Assembly (NCBI GenBank): GCA_032622095.1
Contig: CP136067.1
Location: forward strand, 75,292,705 to 75,356,704
Length of the DNA: 64,000 nt
Source of the DNA: Siphonodentalium dalli
Lineage: Eukaryota; Mollusca; Scaphopoda; Gadilida; Siphonodentaliidae
Direction of reading: 5' to 3'
Below, piece by piece: positions 1 to 11,063 of the stretch (positions are counted from its first letter, which is position 1; every line of letters begins with the position of its first letter). The position numbers and the translations under genes were made by a program. The notes below the pieces were generated by a model that was not told the DNA's origin, made no database searches, and worked only from the letters and a program-made list of their open reading frames with translations.

Positions 1-840
1 TAAGACACTGTGAAGCCTTTTCACGGAGGTGAGTGAGTAATGTTTTATTATTTTTCCATATCTCTTGTGTGCCAGTCAATATATATCCTTTATTTCCTCC
101 GTTAACGAAGAGCTGTTACAATATATTTTAAATGTTTACACAATTGCAATGAACAAATGAACGAATACAAAAAAAAAGGAATATGTAAGTAAACAAACAT
201 TAATGTGTGTGGTAGACAGATAAGCCAGGTCGGTAAGCAGACTGTGTGTCATGCATACAACAGGCCGTACGTACATACAGACATACATACATACACACAT
301 ACATATATGCATAAACACACACATACCAACATACATACTTTCATGCATACACACATACATTCATATATACGTACGTACATACACACATACATACGTATAT
401 ACATACATACATACATACATACATAAACAAGCATATAATCAGACGATGCATGGATATATATATAGAGAGAGAGACTTGCAAGAGAACATCATGCATGCTC
501 GCATGAAGCCTTCAGACGAGTCACTCAAAATTAAACAAAACTGTATAATGTACATATCTCAATTTGAAAGAGGGTGTTTTATTTTGATTCTCAGTAACTC
601 TAACTTCGAAGAGAGGTATTTGCATGCATGTTGATTGGGAAGACCCTGTTAGTATACCAGCCAATGCCTCACTTGGAAGTTGTTATGGTAGTTTAGATGT
701 TATTATTCCGTTTTCAGAGTTAGCGATGCTGACCCAGAGCATGTTGATATGTTTTACCGAATTTGCCGAATAAGCAATAGCGTATGCGTTAAATAAAATG
801 TGACTCGGATAATTTTGTTGTATGAAGAGCACCAAATTGA
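1..840. other. Non-coding stretch at window start
   Basis: I see no gene here. Apart from the ATAC-type microsatellite in the middle, the stretch is AT-rich unique-looking DNA. The part next to position 847 may hold the 3' untranslated region of the minus-strand LINE, but I see no clear poly-A tail (poly-T on this strand) marking its end. Confidence 0.6.
268..434. repeat. ATAC/CATA tetranucleotide microsatellite
   Basis: The sequence is an imperfect run of CATA/ATAC units with interspersed ACAC and GTAC variants. Threonine/histidine/tyrosine-rich open frames here come from the repeat and are not genes. Confidence 0.9.
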
Positions 841-846
841 GACCAG

Positions 847-2106
847 TTAAGGGCTGTCAAGCATGTTACTGCCAGTGTCTACGGCGATGTTGAGTTTGGT
901 TGTGTAATGTGACCACATCTCGTAGGATTTCCTCACAGCGAAAAGAGAAAACTCGTTTAAGTTGAATATTTTGCTCCTGATGTCATCGGATAGGATGGAG
1001 AGCAATACCATTACTTGGTCCTTCTGTGCGAGAGAATCAATGTGTAAAAAACAGGGTATGCCAAAAATGTCAATTAGTGAGAACCACACTTGTATTCTCA
1101 CCTCTGATGTCGTCGAGCAGTCCAGTAAGGCATGCTCAACAATATCATCATAATCCTTGCCACACAGTTTGCATTTTCCACATTCCGGTGAGGTAGATAG
1201 ACTCAGTAGTTTTGCAACAAGCAAGAATTTATGTTTTTCGTGTGCATGCGATCTGCAAGACGTCCAAAGAACAGATTTTGTCAATATGTTATGATGTTGT
1301 GCGAAGGTTGATAGTGAATCAGAACTTCTCATGCGCTCTTCGCATTCGCGCTTCTGTATTTTGTTGATTTGTAGTTTGATGATTGTTTTCCATTCGCATT
1401 TGGATGGGAAATTACCATGTGTGGCGAAGTTATGGAGATATGAGCATAAATTATAGCGTTCGAGTATAGATATAATATTGTTGATAAATGAAGAGTCGTC
1501 GGTTGACGTTTGTGAGAGGTGGTCGGCTAAACGTGATGTGAATATTTCTTGCGACGATTTTCCCTGCGGCATTCTGCAGAGGTTTCCGAAAAAACTGAGT
1601 TTACGTTTATCAATAACCGACGACAGGGAACTTGTTCCAAGGAGCGATTGGACAATGTCAGTTCGGGAACGCGCGGGCAAGCCTTGGATACGTTTTAGGC
1701 AGAACCTATGTGCTCGCTCCAGAGATATTACATTTGTCTCACTGAGCCCACACATCAGTTCTGTCCCGTAGAAACTTCTAGGTAAAATAATGGAGGTGTA
1801 TAATGTAAAGCAACTAAGTGGAGTAATTCCCCCAGCGTACATGCCGGCATTACTTAGCATGAGATAAACTTATCTAATTTTCTCACATATATGACTGGAG
1901 AACTTGTTAGAATGTGATTCACGATGTAAAGGGATGCCAAGGTGTGTAATTGTGTCTGATTCTATCACCGGTTTGTCGTTGAGGATCCATATATTTATCT
2001 TGCGATTTTTTGCAATATAGTTTGTTTCGTTAAACACGACCACCTTGCACTTGTCCTGATTGTAACAAAACCTCCATTTCCGACTGAACTCTCCACATAT
2101 TTGCAC
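847..2106 (-). pseudogene. LINE pol thumb and C-terminal region
   Basis: The frame starts next to the RT core with KWRFCYNQDKCKVVVFN, a block that follows the YADD box in LINE RTs. It runs to an in-frame TAA at 1870-1872 and continues in the same frame from 1869 to the terminal TAA at 847-849. The C-terminal part holds ERAHRFCLKRIQGLP and a zinc-knuckle-like CGKCKLCG...EHALLDC motif (about 1129-1187), as in C-terminal regions of several LINE clades. One stop and an upstream frameshift near 2105 make it non-functional. Confidence 0.75.
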
Positions 2107-2955
2107 AAGTGCTGAATACCTGTTGCCGTCAGTGACAACAGCGTCATGTCGTCGGCTTGTGTTGGTGCCACGCAGTTTGTGGAATTCAACCGCAGACCAT
2201 GGGGACTTGAGACTAGTTCACTTAGTAAGTCATCAACGAACATCATGTATAACAGCGGGGCTAGTATACTTCCCTGTCTTGTTCCTTGGTTTATGGGGAT
2301 AAGTTTAGATGTTGAGTTATTAAAGCGGACAACGCATTGTATACCACACAGGAGAGTTTCGATGATACGCCATATTTTACCACAAAAGCCTCTCTGAAGT
2401 AATTTGAAAAGCAAGCCGTTTATCCAAACTGTGTCAAATGCTTTACGTGCATCTAGAAAGCAAGCATAGAGGGGACTGTGCAACTCTTTAGTATATGAGA
2501 TACATTCACTGATGATGTAAGAACAATGCATGCTGCCGGTCCCTTTCTGAAATCCATGCTGTAATGAGTTAACTTGGATAAGTTGTGGTGCGTGACATTC
2601 CAGGCGATGGAGTATGATTTTTTCTAGAATCTTATAGAGAATTGGAAGTAAAGTTATTGCTCTGTAATTGTCAATTTTTTTCTTAGATTTGCTCCCCCCT
2701 TTATAAAGAGGCACAATAACTCCGATTTTCGCCCGTGGTGGTATGTGATTGAATTCCATGATTTTGGTTAACATGTGGGCGATGGTGTATAAGATACTCT
2801 CACCTCCATATACAATGTGTTCATATGAAATGAAATCATGACCTGGGGCTTTCCCCTTTTCTGCTGATCTGAGTACATTTTCGATTTCATCTGAAGTAAC
2901 ACTATAGCACAAAAGTGGATCTAGATTACCTGCTATATCACTATGGTCACGGGGA
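2107..2955 (-). pseudogene. LINE reverse transcriptase domain (broken)
   Basis: The minus-strand frame carries the ordered RT blocks of a non-LTR element: GKAPGHD, then VPLYKGG and NYRAITLLP, HGFQKGTGS, the block-A motif CFLDARKAFDTVW (about 2425-2465), NQGTRQGSILAPLLYMMFVDDLL, and the catalytic box QADDMTLL (about 2137-2160), where ADD replaces the more usual Y-A-D-D context. The core is open for about 280 codons, so the RT itself is little damaged, but the frame is lost on both sides. The family role is copying element RNA at a nicked target site. This copy cannot make a complete protein. Confidence 0.85.
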
Positions 2956-3635
2956 ATTTGAATCATTGACTTTTTCAAAGTGGGTTTGATCAAAAGTTTC
3001 ACATTGAAGAGGAGTGTAAAGAGTTTTAAAATATGTTGCCCAAGCTTCGATCACATCAGAGGGGTCGCGTAAAATGGTGTCGCCAATTTCGAATAAATTT
3101 TGAGCGGGGGCCTTTCTCCGCGTTCTATGAGAGTTAAAAGCTCGGAAAAAGCTGTCAATATCTGTTTCTGCCAGTGTGTCAAGTCTTTCGTCAGTTTTGT
3201 TTAGAAATTGTTGATTGGCCTTCTAAACTCACGTCGAAAGAGACATTTTGCGTCCTTGTAGTCACGAAACGCATGGTGAGTGTCATCGCGTGGACTGCCT
3301 GTTTCCAGCCAAATGCGCCGATAAGATGTCATTGTTTTGTGCAGAGTTTTCAATTTTTCGTCCCAAAAGGGCTTCAGATGTCGGTTAAATTTCTTCGGGA
3401 CCACGAATAATTGTGAAGACTCGTTGAGACAGTTTGTGACATCGTCATAGAAGGTGTCTAAATCTCGCGTGTTTTGAATAGCGTATGTTGGTAAAGTTTC
3501 GCGAACGTGTGCTTGATAAAGCAAGAGAGCATCGCTTGAAGAGGATAAACGTTTCCAGTTCGGTCTGGCTGTGCTTAAATTTGGCGGGGTATAACGTCTT
3601 TGCGAAAAACAATGCGAATAACCGAATTCAGTTCA
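2956..3635 (-). pseudogene. LINE pol, region between endonuclease and RT (two frames)
   Basis: Two consecutive minus-strand frames give a coherent peptide. The first (about 3635 to 3222) includes PPNLSTARPNWKRL, then HLKPFWDEKLKTLHK and a basic stretch. The second (about 3221 to 2956) includes LNKTDERLDTLAETD and RDPSDVIEAWATYFKTLY. Such a 'W...yf..Ly' block precedes the RT domain in LINE pol proteins. The two parts are joined by a frameshift near 3220. A further frame change near 2955 leads into the RT. There is no plausible start codon in this piece, which fits a truncated element. Confidence 0.7.
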
Positions 3636-3730
3636 CAGGGGCGTGTCGGCTAAAACGAGAAAAAAAATATCCAAAAAAAATATCCAAACCGAGCGCGCCA
3701 TGTGCACCTAAAAAATCCCCCCGGCCCACA

Positions 3731-3890
3731 CACTAAAAAAAAAGTAGGTAGATTTGGGTAGTTAAAATGTTTTCACTACTCTCCTAGTCTTTTTAGTTAC
3801 TTTTCCTAGTCATTTTAGCTACCTGGAGCTGGTATTTTAAATACTGATTAGGTAGCAAAGATTCTTACATAGGTAGTTAAATGGACGAAC
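3731..3890. repeat. GTAGTTA/TAGGTAG-rich terminus, possibly a DNA-transposon end
   Basis: The stretch begins CACACTAAA and then carries many short TAGGTAG, GTAGTTA and TAGTTAC words. The same word set fills 34860-35285, which ends in the mirror sequence TTTAGTGTG. This is compatible with subterminal repeats of a CACTA-type element, but no transposase or paired end is present. Confidence 0.4.
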
Positions 3891-3939
3891 ATGACATTTG
3901 GAACTTATTCCCTATTCTTTATTTTCAAAAATGTGGCTT

Positions 3940-4440
3940 TCGGCCGATTTCATGGCATGGGTGGGAGGCCGGCCCCAAATACCACCAAAAAACACCCCGA
4001 CCCCACCATCACCCCCGGGGGTGCCACCCCGAGGGGGTGAAAATGGGGATATGGACAATTTTCGAGAACGGTAAGGATTTCGACCGAGTTGACGGCATGG
4101 GTGGGTGGCCGGCCCCAAATACCACCTAGAAACTCCCCGACCCCCCCCACCCATCACCCCGGAGGGGGTGAAAATTGGGATATGGACAATTTTCGAGAAC
4201 GGTAAGGATTTCGACCGATTTGACGGCATGGGTGGGTGGCCGGCCCCAAATACCACATAGAAACACCCCGATCCCATCATCACCCCGGGGGGTGCCACCC
4301 CGAGGGGTGAAAATGGGGTATGGACCATTCTCGAGAACGGCAAGGATTTCGACCGATTTGACGGCATGAGTGGGTGGCCGACCCAAAATACCACATAGAA
4401 ACACCCCCTGGGGTGGTGGGTGGGGGTCGGGGTGATTCTT
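3940..4440. repeat. GC-rich minisatellite, about 4 copies of a 132-141 bp unit
   Basis: The units are marked by 'GACGGCATGGGTGGGTGGCC' or close variants near 3948, 4090, 4222 and 4363. Each unit also holds a CACCCCGGGGGTGCCACCCCG block and a TTCGAGAACGG(T/C)AAGGATTTCGACCG block. Open frames across it on both strands are by-products of the repeat. Confidence 0.85.
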
Positions 4441-5079
4441 GGTTGTATTTGGGGTCGGGAATATGTTCCATATGTCATGTTCGTGTTAAACGGTTCGTAT
4501 TCCTGATTGGTTAAACTGCATGCCACGTGATCGTTGTTTAAACTCTGTTTGAAAATATTCCGAACTTTAACGGCGGACTTTTCTCGATAACTGTCCAGTC
4601 ACTCCAGTGGAAATAGCAAGGTTCCACGTCTTTCTGCCTCTGGCAGTACGCTACGAAACAACCAGATGGTACCAGATGGTACGAAACGTCCAGGTACGAA
4701 ACGTGCTGTATCCGAAGCGTCCTGGACCACGCGGTCGGAAATTCTCTGTTGGATTTAGATGATTAAAATATGACATTGCATTCGTTCCCATGGTAAGTTT
4801 CTTTTGTACTATCGTATGAACACATATGCATGAGGTTTTTATAGGAAATATGACATTTAACGTCCAATTATGAAGTGATCATGGGTGATACATGTACCTC
4901 GAATATTGGAAAGGTAGATTTCCTGAAAATAATAGTATTAGGCCTACTATTAGTAAAGTGTCAGTGTCTTTTTTTTATTAGTAATGATTAATGTGAGAAG
5001 AAAAATTTTGTGTGTCCAACCACAGTCACTGTACATAAACAGTTCTGGGTAAACAACGGATCGATATACAATGGCCAAT
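4441..5079. other. Non-coding spacer
   Basis: I see no gene, repeat or regulatory signature that I can support in this stretch. Confidence 0.5.
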
Positions 5080-5087
5080 ATAAAAAC

Positions 5088-6415
5088 CACAGAAATTGGA
5101 ATCACTGACCTTTATGCAATTTTTTGAGATTTTTTTGGAGTTCTAGGTATATAATTGTCAAGAATGGCAACTCACTTTGTCGAGGAACCTCCACAACCAT
5201 TCACTTCGACCCGTGAATTTTAACAACAAAAGCATAAATCTCAGGGTTTTCGGCATATATAGTTAGAAAAATAATTGATCTACAATCTTACCGCGAGCAT
5301 AGCATCTATTCGTTGATTTATTCCAGGTTTTATCGCACGTTAACAATTTTTTTTCACCTGTTAGCTAGGTGGTACCGCCGAAGTTTGCCGGAACTCCTCG
5401 ATTTGTCTTCGGCAAATCGGGTAGTACGAAAACTGGTATTCGGAGCCGGAACATTGTTATCGGTCAAAACAATCAGCCCACGGTCTATTAAAAGTATCAG
5501 GGACCAGTTCATCTGAAAGCAGTTTTCGCTGCCCCGAGTATGACGCAATGTTTCTCAATTGCAATGATGAGAATTAACTGACATTATTATCTATGCTCCA
5601 AAAAAATTATACCCATGTCCATACATGGGCTCGTCTCAATTTGGAGAATTTACCTGTCTCTAATCAGACACAATTGAGATCATCATTTGCATCATGGCGT
5701 TGAACGAACAACAAAGCGTTTTTTTAGATGTGGCTAGGAGCGGGCACAACCTGGTTATACTTGGTCAACCTGTAGGTTCTCTATTGAAGCAGTTTCAGTG
5801 ACGTTGGTCATTTTAATGGTTGAATTTTATAATTATGTATAATATATTATCGCATATAACAGATTTTTAAGTAAAATGAACGTTTTACTTCGTTATCTAG
5901 TATTGAACAAGTACAAACTGATTTGATTTAGTTCTGGGGATTGAACACGCCGCCGTGATTCTTATACCTCAATTATATCACGTGACACACCCACGCGAAT
6001 TAATTTTAAATTCGAATTTTGCGCGCAGTGCGCTGTCCGTTTAAACGGTTCCGCATTTTGAAATTTGCGTGCTCGACGATTTGGCGGTTTTCCGAAGACA
6101 CACGAGGAGTTCCGGCAAACTTCGGCGGTACCACCTAGCTAACAGGTGAAAAAAAATTGTTAACGTGCGATAAAACCTGGAATAAATCAACGAATAGATG
6201 CTATGCTCGCGGTAAGATTGTAGATCAATGATTTTTCTAACTATATATGCCGAAAACCCTGAGATTTATGCTTTTGTTGTTAAAATTCACGGGTCGAAGT
6301 GAATGGTTGTGGAGGTTCCTCGACAAAGTGAGTTGCCATTCTTGACAATTATATACCTAGAACTTCAAAAAAATCTCAAAAAATTGCATAAAGGTCAGTG
6401 ATTCCAATTTATGTG
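5088..6415. mobile_element. Foldback/MITE DNA element, about 320-bp inverted arms, 8-bp TSD
   Basis: The left arm (5088 to about 5420) is repeated in reverse complement at about 6080-6415. The ends read CACA(G/T)AAATTGGAATCACTG. The element is flanked by the direct repeat ATAAAAAC at 5080-5087 and 6416-6423. Inside are about 650 bp of non-coding DNA with no transposase. An 8-bp duplication suits hAT- or P-like elements, but the long arms recall Mutator/foldback elements, so the superfamily is open. Confidence 0.8.
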
Positions 6416-6423
6416 ATAAAAAC

Positions 6424-7776
6424 CAACCAACCAATGGCCCGATTCAACGATTGGGCTAAAAGTTAAAACAGTCAATTGGTGAACGTTCAGACGACCACGA
6501 TTCAATCGTAAGCAGCTGTCGTAAGTGGAAAAATTTCCATTATCGATAAAGGAAGTAACCAGTAGTTGAATTGCGCATTCTCATGACAATGTTGCAAGCC
6601 AAAAAATATTATCAAGCACTGTTTTATTTTAGATGCGAAATCGTGGCATATCCTTGGCTACTTCCACTAATTGTGGCATAATCGCTGTCGTACATGTATG
6701 TATGTAAAAATCATAGCTGGATATGATTGTAGGGAAGTCAATCACATGCTTTACGAACAACTTACGATATCATGTACGACAACATCACAATCGTTGGATC
6801 CATTGGAACTTACTATCAATGCTTACGCCTTGTAAGTTCCAACATTAGCCCTAAATGCTATAGGCGAGTAGATTTTCCAATAAAAGTAACAATTATGACC
6901 AAGGCACATGTATTTATCAACTAAATACTAATACAAGTATGAAACCACCCACTCACCAATGTGTCATTTATCCTTAAAATGACAAATAACAGAACGTAAA
7001 CACTGGCAGACATGTCTACCATAGTATGTGACCGCAACATGTCATTACACACGTTCATGAATCCTGTGGAATATCCAAACAATTCACAATTATGTCGAGT
7101 TTGAGGGGATGGCAAAGTTTGGTCAAGATGGCCACCGCGGATTGCACCCTACCTCCAGATGATCAATAATTACTCACCGGCCATATAATGGATCAACTTC
7201 ATATTTTTCACACATAATAATCAATAATAAACAAAGATCTTGTCATTAGTAGAGAAATTTTAGCTGTTAGAATTTACTCGCGGTAGAGTGACAAAAAATC
7301 ATGTCCCCAAACGGCGTTTCTCCAGTTCCAATGGTTAACAAACTGAACAGTCAAAATGGTCCTATAAGAATCTGGCTAGAGACAAGGAGACATCATTTTG
7401 AGGAAAAACAAGAACTTTCCCAAATACCCTGCCTGTGAAAATAGTACTGTCATCCTGAATAATGGCAAAATGTCCTCCATTTGCATTGTTTACATTCTTA
7501 GGAACTATTTTTCTTGGTATGGGAGACCATAATATCCTAACATTATTTTGCGATAGCCGATACACATGCCATGGGGGCGGGGCGGCCATGATTACAAACA
7601 AACCCATCCGTCAATACTAGAATACGATTACGAATGGAAATCGATCAGTATAGACAATCACGCATGGGATCAAGCTTTTGATTATGCCCATCAATATATA
7701 TGGGTTATAAGCTATACCGGTATGATTGTACCTGATAACCGACAATTTCTCGATTAATTTACATTCAAATGTTATT
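6424..7776. other. Non-coding spacer before the Ngaro-like element
   Basis: I see no supported gene. Short open frames have no recognisable domain. The left junction of the retrotransposon lies at 7776/7777. Confidence 0.5.
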
Positions 7777-8163
7777 AAAACATAGTCGTATAAGAGCGAC
7801 GTATTTTATCCCAAAGGGTTAAACAGATGCGGAGATTTAAACCAGAAACTTTTAGAAACGCAAACATGTTCGGTAGCGAAATATTTCACCGATAGATCAC
7901 TACGCTACCAATAAGCCATACCGCATGGAATTCCAAAGAAGTAAGCAATAAAATAAAGCGACAAAGTATTTGGACAAATTTACAACATAATCATGAATCG
8001 CGAGAGTTTGGGAAAAATGTTAATTAGGCAGCGAAGCGATTGGGATAACTCTTTAGCAGGAATTGGGAGAACTATATTTTTACACGTAGGGGTGAGCGGC
8101 GCGGTCGGTGTCAACTTTCTTTCCAACTTATTCGATCGAAGAAGACGGTCAACAATTTTTGAA
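7777..8163 (+). repeat. A1 split direct repeat of the Ngaro-like element
   Basis: By eye this 387-bp segment matches 15341-15727 at every base checked. It starts AAAACATAGTCGTATAAGAG. An ATG-initiated frame (7993 onward) encodes about 57 residues ending RRRRSTIFE before the repeat ends. The frame then runs on past the repeat and overlaps the hydrolase gene, so it may be chance. Confidence 0.9.
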
Positions 8164-8195
8164 CAGGTACATTTCATCTTTTGTTTTCGCTCAGT

Positions 8196-8846
8196 ATGGT
8201 TCGAATACTTTTTCTGGGACATTCTTTCGTCAATAGATTCGGTGCTCATTTATATCATGGTGGGCCGGGGAAAAAACGTTTTCCACAGTGGCATAATTTT
8301 GCTAAAAACTTGAATTTATCCACGCACGCCACACGTGGCTCCGGAAAATCCCAAAATGTGTGCGTTCGATTCGTCGGTCGCTCGGGGGCTACCGTAGGCG
8401 ATTTGCGAGCGGATGCGGGCGTTTGCCATACCCTCACACACTTTAAGCCCCACCTGGTATTATTGCAAGTGGGGGCTAATGACTTATGTAAAATAGGGCC
8501 CGAGGTGGTGTCGGGGGAAATTGATGATTACCTCCATGACCTCAAAGAGAAGTATGGTGTCTCCTATATCATAGTCAACAAACTTTTTCACCGCACGAAA
8601 CTGTTGCGTCGTTTCGCCGTCTCGGGCGTCACTTTGGAGCTCCTCAATAAAAGAATCACACAGACCAACGTCATGTTACAAACCTACACAGACGTTCGTC
8701 CAAGGACTCTGCTCTGGCGTCAGCCCAGATTGGAAAGGGCCGTCCAACATTTCCTGCGCGACGGGATACATTTCAACGAGAGAGGGATCAAAAAATATTA
8801 TTGGGGTATCCGTGGGGCGATGCTCCACTACCTCAACCATTTCTGA
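8196..8846 (+). CDS. SGNH/GDSL-type hydrolase of the retrotransposon
   Basis: The product is 216 residues, predicted to be an esterase/lipase-like hydrolase with the SGNH fold. Signature blocks are in order: block I LFLGHSF with nucleophile Ser10, block II glycine at Gly64 (RSGATV), block III VGANDL with Asn95, and block V DGIHFN with Asp189 and His192. The catalytic set is complete. Ngaro-type YR retrotransposons are known to carry such a hydrolase, whose role in transposition is unclear. I chose ATG 8196 because block I follows within ten residues; a TTG five codons upstream is less likely. The gene begins 33 bp after repeat A1 and lies 2.2 kb upstream of gag. There are no stops or frameshifts. 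No signal peptide is evident, so the protein is probably intracellular. Confidence 0.85.
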   Translation: MVRILFLGHSFVNRFGAHLYHGGPGKKRFPQWHNFAKNLNLSTHATRGSGKSQNVCVRFVGRSGATVGDLRADAGVCHTLTHFKPHLVLLQVGANDLCKIGPEVVSGEIDDYLHDLKEKYGVSYIIVNKLFHRTKLLRRFAVSGVTLELLNKRITQTNVMLQTYTDVRPRTLLWRQPRLERAVQHFLRDGIHFNERGIKKYYWGIRGAMLHYLNHF

Positions 8847-11063
8847 CTTTGTGGGGCATTCCATCCACAATCACTAGTAATATTTATTTCGGTGAGTAGT
8901 TTTCTAATTTTAGCAATTTTGTTCGCCCTGCAAAATCTTGGTTGTATCATGTAGTCTGTCTGTCCGTCCGTCTGTAACAATTTTGGTTTCCGATCAATTA
9001 CCCCGGCTTGGATTAATTGAGCCGAAGCAAAGTCGGTAGGGGTATTTCCCATATAAAGATACCGCTTAGGCTCGAAGATGGGTTCCGTCCAATTATTCTT
9101 ATAAGAGTTACGGCCCCTTTTTCGACTTTTTGGTTTCCGACCAATAAAACCCTAGATTGGATTAGCTGATCTGAACCGAAGTTGGTACGCGTATTTCCCA
9201 GTCAACGTTACAGGCCAAGGTCGAAGCTGGGCTCCACGCAGTTAATTTTACATGCGTTATGGCCCCATTTTTCAACTTAGATTTTGACCAATTTCATAAC
9301 ATTTCAGTTTCCGACCGATAACTCCAGCTTTGATTATTTGATCGGAATCAAAGCTGGTATGAGTATTTACCAGCCGAAATTACAGGCCAAGTTCAAATAT
9401 AGGCTCTACCTAATTATTTTGACGAGAGTTAAGGCCAATTTTAGAATTATGCCAAGGTATCATTTTAATTGGCGATATCATACATTTCGAAATGGCTACA
9501 GGGAGTATTTTGTTACGCTTTAGCGATGCTCTTGTTGTATTTTATACATGATTACTCTTGTTATTTGATATATGTAGCACGACGTTCATACAAGCCTACT
9601 ATATAGCTTTAAACTTTTAGCATAACTGCATTTTGTACCAGATTACTGTGGTCAGTTTTCATTCTGTCACACGACGATCATAAGTGTCTACTCTTATCGC
9701 TTCCAAATTTAACCTTCGAGAGATCACATGATGCACCCTTGCATGGTTTCCACTGCTGTGGCATGCAATTTTCTATCGCGTTTATTTATTACTTTATTGT
9801 TGTGCATCCCGCATTTTGGCTTTATTATTGTCTATGGAGGGCCAGATGATGCACGCATGTTTTCCACTTGGGCATGCTTTCTACCTTGTGTTGACGTCAA
9901 CTTGCCTTCGATATCATTACTTTTACTGCTGATGGTCCCTCCACATTAACGTTTTATATAGACTGTCTTCAGTTCTTTTTATCTCTTCTTGCCAGGGAAT
10001 ATGGATAGCCTTCCCTGGTATTATATTATTATATGCTGATGGTCTCTCATAAGACGTGTATCGCGTTCTAAATGTAGCAACTAGGCTCGCTGGTCGATAA
10101 TATAATTACTGATTAATAGTATACAATGTATGTCGGTACAGCCATACAGACCGTGCATGCATCTTTATCCCGACTTAATTTCCGTAAATCCGGCCCATAG
10201 CACGGGAACGTTCCATGCTCGTTTTTCTATTTGTCGCCCCGTTAAGTTCGGTGACAGGCCAAGTCATGTCGACCAACCAGCATTCTTCTTGGTGATATAT
10301 TATGGTTTTCGCGCGAGGCAGTAAGGTTGTCCCACCATCGCTCTGTCATTATTTTACTCTACACGTTCGGCTTTATAAGAGTCTTCACGGCGCGGCAACC
10401 GTGCCCATGACCACCCCGGTAGGATGAAACATTCCTGGCGTCTCCGACGGTCGTTGTACGTGGCGGCATTAAAGGCTTTCGCGTGGTTGTTAGACAACTT
10501 CAATAAAAAATTTTACGTCCCTGCAGGACCTTCTTCTGGACTTAAACGTTTATTGTGCAATTAACCAATTCTCGTTCGTTAATGTCAGATCTTATCCGAT
10601 ATTAGCTGTATGGCAATTTCCTGCAGAATATTTAGACTCTTCGGACTCGCTCAAAAAGTTTTCAGCGTGGGGATACATTTTCTCTGCTGTTATTATTCAT
10701 GAATGTTTACCAGTTAATGGTCCATACATTTCTTGCATGGCTGCCAGCCTGGTGTCCTGGTGGGCCAATTGACATCTACGTTCTCTACAAGTGCATACCC
10801 TTTGGTTGGCTTTCACTTTCCTTCACCCGGGTGCAACCGGTTCTTCAACACTTCAATTCAATAATAACCGAACCAAATTTCCAGAGTTAACTTCAAATTT
10901 GAGCTATGCCTATCCATGTCCAGTACATACACCATTGTTAACTTAATATGGCGGTTACTCCGCATCCCGGGCCTTGGCACTCCGGGGTACGACAGGCTAT
11001 TCAGTTGAGTTAAGGTTCCATACTGCGTGGTTTAATTTTCTTTTTTCAGCTATCAGTTTCCAT
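8847..11063. other. Long non-coding leader between hydrolase and gag
   Basis: These 2.2 kb lie inside the retrotransposon and contain no recognisable protein domain. They include three diverged repeats (8947-9430) and, near 9725-9875, two similar TGATGCAC(C/G)C...GCATG...TTTCCAC blocks. The stretch could hold the promoter or packaging signal for the gag-pol transcript, but no such signal can be identified by eye. Confidence 0.5.
8947..9430. repeat. Three diverged tandem units of about 165 bp
   Basis: Each unit has GTTTCCGA(T/C)CAAT or GTTTCCGACCGAT, a 'GATTGGATTA-type' block, a GTATTTCCCA or GTATTTACCA block, then GTTA(C/T)GGCCCC or GTTAAGGCC. The wording resembles the dispersed 'gttatggccctt...' repeats elsewhere in the window (for example 25020-25450). 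Confidence 0.65.

Larger units (their letters stand above)
847..3635 (-). mobile_element. Degenerate non-LTR (LINE) retrotransposon, 5'-truncated
   Basis: Read on the minus strand, successive frames give a linker region, a reverse transcriptase with LDARKAFD and QADDMTLL motifs, a thumb region and a C-terminal region with a CGKCKLCG...H...C zinc-knuckle-like motif. Order and motifs are those of a non-LTR retrotransposon pol. No apurinic endonuclease domain is visible upstream of about 3635, where coding similarity to the expected order stops, so the copy looks 5'-truncated. At least three frameshifts (near 3220, 2955 and 2105) and one in-frame stop (1870-1872) break it. The clade is not assigned. 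It is a dead copy. Confidence 0.85.

Noticed and set aside
249-634. His/Thr/Tyr-rich open frames
   Set aside because: They are translations of the ATAC microsatellite.
3912-4526. Glycine/proline-rich open frames
   Set aside because: They come from the GC-rich minisatellite and exist on both strands.
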